Shown here piece after piece: positions 21,438 to 30,134 of a stretch of DNA of 54,469 nt. Source of the stretch: Venturia oleaginea (taxonomy: Eukaryota > Ascomycota > Dothideomycetes > Venturiales > Venturiaceae); assembly GCA_013176395.1 (NCBI GenBank), contig JABMLP010000048.1, forward strand, positions 1 through 54,469. Direction: 5' to 3'. The number at the start of each line of letters is the position of its first letter. Positions within the stretch are counted from its first letter, which is position 1. The notes under the pieces are model-generated. The model ran no database searches. It saw only the letters and a list, made by a program, of their open reading frames with translations, and was not told where the DNA came from. The position numbers and the translations under genes were made by a program.

Positions 21438-23353
21438 TTAGGTATGTACATTAGCAGTGAATTTGACAGTGAATATGCCTCCTTTTCGAAGCCCATGGTA
21501 TTTTAACTCACAGGCCTCAATAGTGTCATCTTTGAGGCCGCTTCTGGCATCAGTAATAAGCCTACCGGTGGCGTTGAAGATTCTTTCAACCTCTGCAGAC
21601 ATGCCAGAAATTGACAGTATATCGAAAGCCATACGTGACAAGATAGGAAACTCAGTAGTACGGTCTCTCCACCATACAATAATGTCCTCAACCTCCTCCC
21701 ACTCACAGGGATCCCAGTACTTGGTGTAGCGTGTATATTCATCTTCCTCGGTCGCAATCCTCCGCTTTTTGGCTAGGAACTTGGTGGAGAGTCTGTTGAA
21801 TTTTTTGTACGCGGTAGTAGGCTTCTGTGCCTCAAGATAGAGGTTTTCAAATGACTGTGACGGCGAAGGTGGCGGCGAAGGTGGCGGCGAAGGTGAGGGT
21901 GAGGGTGAGGGTAGCGCGAATTTTTCGCTATATTGTGCGAAAATCTCCTTGATGCCGGCTTCAGCACGTTTATGCCATGCGCGATGGTCATACTGGGCCC
22001 ATTTATCTTCGAAATAAGAGAGGCGCCAGTTGGGATCGAGAAAGACTGCTGCATAGTAAAGATTGGTAGCCTTAAGCAGGGATAGATACTTCATTGTCTT
22101 TGACCGCGCTTCTGTAATACCAACCTCAAAAGGTTGCGAAAGATGAGGAGCCAATCTGAGGGCTTTGAGCTCTGCCTCAGTGCGATCAAGTCGCGGAGAG
22201 CAAGGATTCTCTTTATCATCTCGTAGGTAGAATGCCATCGGATACCTCCATCTACAAGAAGCACAAGAAGCTTCAGTGCAGCCATCTCTTTCTGTAGATT
22301 CTCGAACATCTCCCGCCTCTCAGGTGAGCGATTGATAAAGATGCAGATGTTGTGGACGCGCCCCATAAGTCCTAGTTTGATCCAGACGTCATAGGCTTCT
22401 TCGTAGCCGACGGAGGCAAGGTCCTATGAGTGTTTTGGTTGCTCGTGGTCATCGTAGAGAAGATCTTCTACAATGAGGTTGATGATGTGCCCAATACAGC
22501 GAATGCGCGTGTGAATTGACCAACCTTCCTTGTCAAACAGGACTTCAAGGCGGTCACAGGCAGCGTCATTATCGGTAGCGTTGTTTGCAGTGAAGGCTCC
22601 CAATTTCGTTTCATCAATCTTGAATGTGGTAAGGACTTTAGCAATGATCTCTGCTTCATTCTCGCCAGTTTTGCTGCCCAGTATCCGTGGGAAGCCAAGA
22701 AGCATTCTACTTTGCTTGTAATCCTTGTTAATGTAGTGGGAACAGACAGCAAGGTAGTTCTTCTTATTGTCACCCTTCCAGGCATCGCAAGAGATGTTGA
22801 TGAGGCTTTTAGCTCCTTCGATTTCTTTAACTATGTTCTTGAGGCGCTCCATGTAGGAATCCATCACCCATATGGAGAGAGAGGACTTTGCCTTTGGCAG
22901 AATAACCTTTAATGTATCGTATGCAGCTGACTTCAGAAGCGCAAGAGTTTCTGGGGCTGTAGCTGTATGAAAGGCGATATTATGACGAATAACCCAATCT
23001 ACATATTGCTGTCTGTATGCCTTCCCATTAAATGCAGCGTCTGTACCCTTGCGGTGGCCATACTCTTCGCAGTGAGTCTCAGAATCCTGCTCTTGATTGC
23101 CTGTATGATTGTCTGTAGAGGGAGGAGGAGTTGGTGGTGGTAGAAGGTCCCTTCTAGGATCTGGAATGCCGTGTTTATTGAGTAAATGTGTACCTATTCC
23201 ACCCGTTGAATCTGCTTTGTAGACGCCTCTGTAGTAGTCCTTCTTTTGATGGCATAATCCACAGATGTAGATACGTCCAAGACCTTTGCCGTCAGCCTCG
23301 AGTTCAATGCCGTGTTCCCAGATGTGTGAGTTCTGCCGTGCAACTTGCTGCAT
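21438..23353 (-). pseudogene. hAT-family transposase, dead
   Basis: Minus strand from ATG 23353. A BED zinc finger (ICGLCHQKKDYYRG ... HLLNKHGI) is followed by the catalytic region INISCDAWKGDN. The site equivalent to T-D-N-A reads FTANNATDND (Asn where Asp is expected). Next come the helical insertion region, RWHSTYEMIKRILALRDL, and the C-terminal dimerisation block SGMSAEVERIFNATGRLITD. An in-frame TAG lies at 22424-22426, a one-base frameshift occurs near 22205, and a Pro-Ser tract (SPSPSPPPSPPPSPS, about 21857-21915) lies in the last part. The stop and the D-to-N change fit transition mutation. Not able to transpose by itself. Confidence 0.85.
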
Positions 23354-23618
23354 TGTAACTGCCCGGATCCGAAAATTGACCGCCTAAATTCTGGGGCCTA
23401 CCCCCCTAAAAAGATGTCACGTGAAAGGGGAACTCAACGCCATCAGCTTGAGTGGATGGTAGGCGACATATATTCAACTGATTGCTTGACTGGGTAACTA
23501 TCTAGGCCTATCCGACCGCATATGTAGGCCGTTTTTGGCTCCGCCTGACGGCGTCGGTTAGTTGGCTTGATTGATTATCAAACGCGATGCTGCCATCGAG
23601 GGTGCTTTTGAGAAGATC
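23354..23618. other. Short non-coding stretch beyond the hAT 5' end
   Basis: Contains CCATCAGCTTGAGTGGATGGTAGGCGAC-like words that partly mirror 21280-21300 in inverted orientation; possible decayed hAT terminal repeat, not precise enough to delimit. Confidence 0.3.
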
Positions 23619-24958
23619 CTATTCATCTGCGGTATTTTGTTCCGTCCCAACATAAATCGACATATCTAAGACAATATCAACAGAGTCTGTCGTGTATTGT
23701 GGTGTTTTGAGTGGCAAGATTTCTTTCCTGGTCCAAAGCTTGACCAGTGCCGGGATCGAGGGTGCAGGGACGGTCTGCCATCTAGACTCGACGAGTTGCG
23801 TCTCGGTCCGGGATGCGTTCGATGCGCAGTCTCGTGTGCAAGTAAGTTGATTGACGCATTTGGAGCATAAACTGCCAGTTTTCCGACGAGATCTGGCCTG
23901 TGCAATATCCCACTCCTTGACATAGCTTCTCTGCGCCTTAGGAGCTTTGCCTCTTCCATTGTATTCGGGTTTTTCGTACACAGTCATATCGGTAATATTT
24001 GGCTTGAAATTGAGTTCAATTTCAAGCGATTGGCGGGCTTTTGGCAAAGCTTCTTGCCATATAGGGTTTCTGTAGGCCTTGTAAGCGCTAGGGCCATACA
24101 AATGCCTACAGAACCCCTATACGGCTAGAAATCCAAGCACAGCGAAAAGGTCTATGTAAAGCGATAAATACATGGGATGGTGGGTGGGTGCACGATTGCA
24201 ACACCACGACGAAATGACGAGAGACGCAAGGACGACGGTACGAACTTGATGAAGGAAAGAGAATGTCAGAACAGAGAGAGAGACAGCCTATAAGAAGGGT
24301 GTTGTGGATACGATACATAAGGACTTCGTCCCGTCGGCGTCGAGTGCGATTCCATTTACGAAAAACCACTCATCCTCTCTTCGCATTCACTCATGAGTCT
24401 CTTCCCCATAGAAATCTCGAATCTCAAAGACCGTTCGGTTCGAAAGTAGGCGCCAGGATCTGGTGGCCTGAGGGTAGTCCACCATCCATGCTGTATCTGA
24501 TATTTGTTATACTGCTCGAGGTACCATGTGTCGAATGGTATCTCTTCAAATGGGAAATAGTGTCTGTAGAGTCTGAATGCAGAACGGCGCTCTGTCAGGA
24601 CACGAGAAAAATGGCCTGATCCAGTTTCGCCCGGCAAACGAGGTTTCCATAGAATAGGGCATAGTTGTCCAGAGCCCCAAGCAGGTCCTTTGGTATCCTC
24701 AAGACATATAGATTGCACGACCCCTTCGTGCCAAGGATACAACACGGGGAGTCTTTTCTTGTGGTGATGCCCGACATCATGGTGTGGCATCGCCTCCCAA
24801 CGTTCGTACAATGAGAATCCAATCCATCCTTTTTCTTGTAAGGTAACGTAGCAGTAATGAATGTGATGAGTATGACCCTGCCATACTCGTATGAATACAA
24901 TAGAAAATCTCCGTACACACCATCTGCAAATCTCCGTACAAACCATCCGCACTGGCAA
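23619..24958 (-). pseudogene. Fragments of an unrecognised gene
   Basis: Two minus-strand segments look coding. 24356-24958 includes FRLYRHYFPFEEIPFDTWYL and GWWTTLRPPDPGAYFRTERS, ending at a stop near 24356. 23619-24101 includes AYRNPIWQEALPKARQSLEI and a Cys-containing part (GSLCSKCVNQLTC). A roughly 270-base gap with a GTGGTT donor-like site could be an intron or a break. The 5' part is missing: a Copia relic starts right upstream at 24959. I recognise no family. Probably a host gene cut by the Copia insertion, or a transposon accessory gene. Confidence 0.35.
24693..24715 (+). repeat. 23-base repeat, copy 1 (partner 27367-27389)
   Basis: GGTATCCTCAAGACATATAG followed by ATT; the copy at 27367-27389 differs by one base (A to G). 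The two copies flank the Copia relic in direct orientation. Confidence 0.7.
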
Positions 24959-27048
24959 TTATTGTTGAGAGTTAATACCAAGATCTCCAGATCTATCAAC
25001 AAAAGTCTCCATCTGTACAAGCAACTTGTTTGTTGAAATGAGCTTTTCTAAGGCGGAATTAGGGTTCTCCTTTGTGAAGGCATCACCTGGATTATCCTTC
25101 CCGCTGATTCTTCGAAATTCAGAGATCTCCCTGTTCTCGTAACACTCCCTGATAGACATGATATCAATCATAACTCGCTTCTCATCGGTGGTTCCCAGCT
25201 TCACAAGGCAGTCGTATAATGACTTTGAGTCCGAGCATAGGATAAGCGGAATCCGTGGCAGTTGTAAGCATGTTGTAACTTGTTGGAGGGTCGTACTGAG
25301 GGCGATTGCACTGTCAAATCCTGCTGTCATCCCGTACAGCTCGCTTCCTAGCACACTACGGGTGACTCTCTTGCATTTGATTGAGCTCCAGTGGATGATG
25401 TTGCCCTGAATCTCAAATTCACTCTTTGTACGGCGAACTTCCTCGGCTAGGACAATAAGGAACCCCAGCTGGGAGCTGAGATCTTTATTATTTGCAAAAG
25501 ATCCATCTGTGAAGACAAATAGCTTCGTTTGTATAAGGTTAAGAGGGATATAACGAAGTCCTCTTTCCTTGTTGTCCATCTGCCATTGGATTCGTACGTT
25601 GAGCTTCTCAATATCTTTCTCCGTTGGGTCCTTAATCTGTGCAGCAATAGAGAGATCGTACGACGCCTCTGGATGGCATGTCGATGCAATATATGCCCCT
25701 CTGGCACGTGGCTCGACGTACCTTTGCCGTGCATCCTTTGCGTGAGGGTCGATAATGTCAAGTCGGTCTAACGGGCCTTTCTGTATAAACAGGATGTCCA
25801 TTCCCTCCATGCAAATCCGGCCGCCATTGAACTCAATAGGCTGATCTGGTGCGAGGGTTGTCTTTCCCTTTGCACGGAAAGTAGCCTTGCTTAGCTCCTC
25901 CTCCTCTCTCTGCGAGAAAGCGGCGGTAACAAAGCTGAATGTATCGTCTGTTTGAAGGCCTGTGATACCAAAATCTTTTGGTCCTGATGTTGTAAATAGG
26001 AGGCATGGATCGTACGACGAGATCTTAATTCCCAAGTTCTTGACATGGTGAAAATGATATGTCTTGAACTAATGCAATCCTGATTCCGCCAGTCCGTACA
26101 GCGGCCTTTTGATCCAGAGGAGCGTACCTTTTGGGAAGAATGGCTTCATTTCCTTTGGCAGTCGTGCAAAGATCTTTCGCTGTAGGCCATCTTTTGACTG
26201 GGTATATGCCTGGGTAATGTCGCGTAACTCTCCTCGTGCATCTAGGATAAACATGAGCGTAGGGCCAATAGCAAGTAGGAACCTTTGGCTCATCCTCTGG
26301 ATTGTTGGCGATTGGGTAAGGATTTCTTTCTTTCCTTCATCTCCAAAACCTTGCACAACAAGTCTTGACTTCTCAAACGGAGCAATCCCTTTCCCTTTGA
26401 CCTGTTGACAAGCCGTGTACCAAAGATTTCACCTGTTCCATGCTCATTCTTATCGTACAAGATGATCTCAAAGACATCCCCCGTGATAGGACTGTTGATT
26501 TCAGTGACTCCGGATTCCTGGAAAGGGGGCCCTGGGGCTGTGATGATGCCGTCTCTTCTGAGTTTGATGACTAGTGCATAGTCATCCTGTTCTTTCTTGG
26601 ACAGATATGTCGCTTGTATAAGGTGATCCTTCTCTTCCTTGGTGAGGTAGACAATGCTGTCCAGAAGGGACTTAGGGAGCTGGCCCTTATGCTTTTCCAT
26701 CCCTCAAAATCCTCCCTCAATGCATCACGAAGACCTCTTCGTACCACTGGCGATTTCCCAATCTCGCACAGTTTCTGCACAAAATATGTTCTAATCTGGG
26801 ATTTTGATGGCCCTGATAGAATGTCGCACGCTTGCCAACCAGAACCTTGTATCCACATCTGTGCGAACGACGGTAATAGAGCATTCTAACTCGTTGGCAA
26901 TCTCAAAAAGAGATGGTGGTTTGGATCCATCTTGTACGGCTTTTTCCTCTTGATCCTGTCTTTTCCTGCTCTTCCCTTTTGAAGTTGTTGATGGTCTTAC
27001 TTCAGCCTCGGGGTTTCTGTCCTGGTATCCGTCGATTGGAGTTGTCAT
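24959..27048 (-). pseudogene. Copia-type Pol relic (RT and RNase H)
   Basis: Minus strand. 26791-27048 gives a basic linker (TTSKGKSRKRQDQEEKAVQD) and then SLFEIANELECSITVVRTDV. 26290-26700 is the pre-RT region (MEKHKGQLPKSLL). The RT palm is FILDARGELRDITQAYTQSK and GTLLWIKRPLYGLAESGLH. An in-frame TAG at 26069-26071 falls where tryptophan is normal, and the frame then runs on to 24959. The Copia RNase H is clear: FVFTDGSFANN, SELYGMTAG and LILCSDSKSLYDCLVKLGTT. A further frameshift lies near 26400, and stops interrupt the 26.70-26.79 kb part. Integrase and Gag are absent. Clearly dead. Confidence 0.8.
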
Positions 27049-27366
27049 CGTATGGAAATTGGTTGATCTGTTTGGTTCGGACGGGTATCAGATCGTTGAC
27101 TTCGTTCTAGATAAGATCTAGATCTTGAATCGCTTTTGTGCAATACGATTTTGTGGGTTGTACAATGGTCTCCTGCACCGCAGAAGTTTTGTACGTTGAA
27201 TTAGAATCTTGCTAATCTGTGGTCGCCTTGCAACCACTGATCAGTGTTGGTTCGGCTGTGTACACGTGTATGAAATGATAACAAAATAACTATGAAATAA
27301 CTATGAAAAGATATGTCTCTGTATTGATGTCTCTGATTGTTGTTGTATATCTTGTGAACTATCAAC
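27049..27366. other. Possible remains of the Copia 5' LTR or leader
   Basis: On the minus strand CCGAACCAACA (about 27246-27256) resembles an LTR end, followed by GGTTGCAAGGCGACC. No matching 3' LTR was found. AT-rich, no ORF. Confidence 0.25.
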
Positions 27367-27389
27367 GGTATCCTCAAGACGTATAGATT
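27367..27389 (+). repeat. 23-base repeat, copy 2
   Basis: Direct copy of 24693-24715 with one mismatch. It lies in the reading frame of the LINE fragment that follows (GILKTYR...). Confidence 0.7.
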
Positions 27390-28147
27390 CACCAAATCTA
27401 TCGATGCTGCTATCCCTGGAAAACACACGCGCACCATCTATAACCAGCTATCCAAAACAGAGGCCCAAACCCTAGCTCAATTACGGACGTCACATTGCTG
27501 ACTGAACAAGTACCTGAACCGAATCGGAGCGGTGGAGTCGCCATTGTGCGAAGAATGCGGAGTCGTGGAAAGCGTGCAGCATTTCCTACTCAATTGCAAA
27601 CGATGGAGCGAGCAACGACGGCTCTTAAGAGAAGCGACCGAACCAAGGAGCGATGTCTCCTATTTAGTAAGAGGCCGCTCAACACTTACAAACAGAAGAG
27701 GAGAGATGATTGATGGTCCAAAATGGACGCCAGATGTAGCAGCGGTGCGAGCGACAATTGCGTTCGTAGACGCTACAAAACGATTCAGCCGAGAGACGGA
27801 ATAGTCTCTAACGAAACCAACTCCGAGCATGTGGACTCACTCATTAAGATAGTACCCATGCAAGCAGCAATCCTAGATCCGATACCCCCTTTTTACTAAC
27901 CGCCAATCTCTGATCCTATCAGTCTATTGGTAAACGGTAAGTTGCGCCTTTCGTTTTTGTTGTTGTTTCTAGAGTCATGGTCAATTTGAAAACAGAGTAT
28001 GATGGAAAGATACGTTATAAAATTTAAGGTTTGGGCTTGGAATGAAGGGAGCGTTGACAGTGGGATATAATGTATAATAGAGAGTCGGTAGTGTCCCCCT
28101 GGAGCCATACTGGCCCGACGGGTGTATTGAATCCATCCATCCATCCA
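27390..28147 (+). mobile_element. 5'-truncated LINE (ORF2 C-terminus and tail)
   Basis: The plus-strand frame ends at TAG 27802-27804 and encodes PGKHTRTIYNQLSKTEAQTL, LAQLRTSHC, an in-frame TGA at 27499-27501 (likely former CGA), then LNKYLNRIGAVESPLCEECG and FLLNCKRWSEQRRLL. That is the post-RNase H CCHC motif of Tad/I-like LINEs. A 340-base 3' UTR ends in a CCAT/ATCC microsatellite (28130-28148), the usual short-tandem tail. It abuts the LTR fragment directly, so the LINE probably inserted into that LTR. A different family from the LINE at 47-53 kb. Confidence 0.7.
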
Positions 28148-28241
28148 TCTACCTCTTAGTTAGCTCCTCATCCTTACAACTTCGCACATCTTATAGAATT
28201 CAAATCATGCTTCCAAATCAAGTCCAAGGTCAAACGTGACA
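28148..28241 (+). repeat. Gypsy 1 LTR fragment (3' end)
   Basis: 94 bases matching 12015-12109 from TCTACCTCTTAGTTAG to CGTGACA, with one missing C and a few transitions. The left part was replaced by the LINE tail. It lies just downstream, in the gene's sense, of the Helo-like exon's splice donor. Confidence 0.85.
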
Positions 28242-28294
28242 GCTATCCAATCAATTAGCTATTAGAAGGCTAAATTTGTTTGTAATGAACATAC

Positions 28295-28716
28295 AGTGTT
28301 GCCGTGGACAACGCAACGGTGAGAATGCCTTTACAGTCGCCGAGCTGCCCTTTAAATGTCCTGATTCTCTCCTGCCCGAATAGTCCGATCTTCCACCTGG
28401 ATATCCAAAATATTTTGTCCTCTTTAGAATGCTTCATCCAGTGGTCGACTTGAGACTGAAATGCCCTGCACGCCCTATTACAGTTCTCTACAGCAGGCCC
28501 AATTTGGTTGCCCAGAGTGATTTGGGAGAAACCGTCTTCTAGTACGTCCTTCAGATTTTGCAACACAGGCGCGACTGCCCGAAGGTCGGCGCTAATATCT
28601 TTGATGGTACCCGGGGCATCTTTGGTATTATCGATGGTCGTGATAAGGCACTGGGCGCTTGCAAGAGCTGCAGAGATGATGCCTATAATGGAGGCGGTGA
28701 TGCTTAGAGGGTCCAT
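28295..28716 (-). CDS. Helo-like (fungal STAND N-terminal) domain exon, 3' part lost
   Basis: Minus strand from ATG 28716. The start MDPLSITASIIGIISAAL and the spacing of hydrophobic heptads (DLRAVAPVLQNLKDVLE, CNRACRAFQSQVDHWM, FKGQLGDCKGILTVAL) match the Helo-like N-terminal domain of fungal STAND/NLR proteins, relatives of the HeLo membrane-lysing domain. 140 codons plus 2 bases run to a good donor (GTATGT at 28294). Without splicing the frame ends 8 codons later at 28270. About 50 bases after the donor an LTR fragment and a LINE follow, so the downstream exons are separated or lost. The gene points away from the NACHT-WD40 gene at 30.1 kb. It could be a truncated NLR, or a separate small effector. 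Confidence 0.6.
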
Positions 28717-28853
28717 CGCAAGAACAGTTCAAAGGATTGACGATAGAAACTTTAACTGTATCAAAGCGATGCGAAGATGGCTGTCGAGAAAGGCAACGAG
28801 CTGTATTTAGGCTCTAAAAGATATGCTTCAGCTGAAACAACGGTGAGGGGGTA

Positions 28854-28923
28854 ACGTAATTCACTAGCGAGCGGGCCACACCACCGAGCGGGCTACCGAG
28901 TCGATCATTTCATCTTTGCAAGC
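28854..28923 (+). repeat. Left TIR of the pogo element
   Basis: 70 bases, three mismatches to the reverse complement of 29911-29980. It contains two GAGCGGG/CCACACC-type sub-blocks. Confidence 0.9.
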
Positions 28924-28940
28924 CTCTACACCACCACCTC

Positions 28941-29573
28941 ATGCCTTCTAAAGCCCAGCAAGAAGGCCGATTACTTCTTGCTCTTCAAGCCTATCAAAAA
29001 GGCCAAATCACAACTATTTGCCAAGCTGCATTAGCTTATAATGTACCATACAGTACCCTCAAATATCGCCTCTCTGGACGCGTTGCACGCGTCGAAACGC
29101 GCGCAAACAGCCACAAACTTACTCCCACAGAGGAAGAAGTCTTAACTCAATGGATTATCTCAATGGATAATCGAGGCTATCCTGCTCGAGTCTGTGCAGT
29201 ACAGAATGCGGCGAAATTACTGCTTCAACAACGCGTCGGTCCCTCAGCCTCAATCGGTATCAACTGGTCTGCCAGGTTCATCAAGCGACAGCCTACCCTG
29301 CAATCGAGATTCAATCGCAAGTACGATTATCAGCGTGCTCAATGCGAAGATCCAGAGCTTATCGGAGCCTGGTTTCGGCTTGTGAGTAATACAATTCAGA
29401 AATACGGCATTCAAGAGGAGGATATCTATAACTTCGATGAGACTGGCTTTGCAATGGGTATTGCAAGCACCTCACGCGTCGTTACTACCTCAGATCGACG
29501 GGGCAAGCCACCTCAATTACAGCCAGGCGATCGGGAGTGGGTTACAGCAATTGAAGCGACTGTTGGCAGATGA
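28941..29573 (+). pseudogene. Pogo/Fot1 transposase N-terminal part
   Basis: From ATG 28941: a psq-type helix-turn-helix (ALAYNVPYSTLKYRLSGRVA), the CENP-B/Tc5-type DNA-binding domain (LTPTEEEVLTQWIISMDNRG ... NWSARFIKRQPTLQSRF) and the first catalytic aspartate in IYNFDETGFAMG. After GDREWVTAIEA the frame ends (TGA 29571-29573). A normal Fot1-like protein would go on for about 300 more residues with the second and third acidic residues; these are deleted here. Confidence 0.85.
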
Positions 29574-29859
29574 GAATGAGAAATTGAGAGCAGCGAATGA
29601 GAGGCAAAAGAGGAAGAGAACAGTCAAAAAAAAGCAGATCTCAAAGAAAATAACACTTACAGTTGCAGAGGCACAAGGCCTGATGGAGAATACTGTACAG
29701 CAGCCTATACAGGCAAGTGTTGCTCCTATACAGCAAACAGTTGTTGCAACAGCCTCGTCATCAAGTAGTGCAAGTCAAGGGAATTGCTTTAGTTTACCTA
29801 GTTGTTTTGTATGTAAGGGCTTTGACCATGCTGCGAGCGATTGCCCTAAATATCGATAA
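29554..29859 (+). pseudogene. Pogo/Fot1 transposase C-terminal tail
   Basis: In the +1 frame relative to the N-terminal part: a basic coiled tail (LKRLLADENEKLRAANERQK) ending with a Cys-rich motif CFVCKGFDHAASDC, common at the C-terminus of fungal pogo transposases. Joined to the N-terminal part by the internal deletion, out of frame. Confidence 0.75.
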
Positions 29860-29910
29860 TCTTCTGTATAATAGATAGTCTTGATTAATTAAGGCGTTGT
29901 GGTGGTGTAA

Positions 29911-29980
29911 GCTTGCAAAGATGAGATGATCGATTCGGTGGCCCGCTCGGTGGTGTGGCCCGCTCGCTAGTGAATTACGT
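29911..29980 (+). repeat. Right TIR of the pogo element
   Basis: Inverted partner of 28854-28923; ends ...GTGAATTACGT before the TA duplicate. Confidence 0.9.
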
Positions 29981-30134
29981 TACAACAAATCATAGCGCAT
30001 GTTGTGACTCTGCCGCTGCAGCAAGCCTGACAAGGCTTTTACTTATCAACTACAAAAGTAGAGCGACTCAATCTGAAAATAAAGTCTGTTTTTGAACATT
30101 CCATGAGCGCAATAGAGGGCAATAAAAGTTCCCG

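Larger units (their letters stand above)
28854..29980 (+). mobile_element. Internally deleted pogo/Fot1-type element with 70-base TIRs
   Basis: 1127 bases, flanked by TA on both sides (28852-28853 and 29981-29982). It begins ACGTAATTCACTAGCGAGCG, and its last bases are the inverted complement. The coding parts are a transposase lacking most of its catalytic domain (see next entries). Probably non-autonomous, mobilised in trans. Confidence 0.9.

Noticed and set aside
21280..23470. hAT terminal inverted repeats
   Set aside because: Only short partial mirror words (TGGATGG..GGCGAC) were found; not enough to set element ends.
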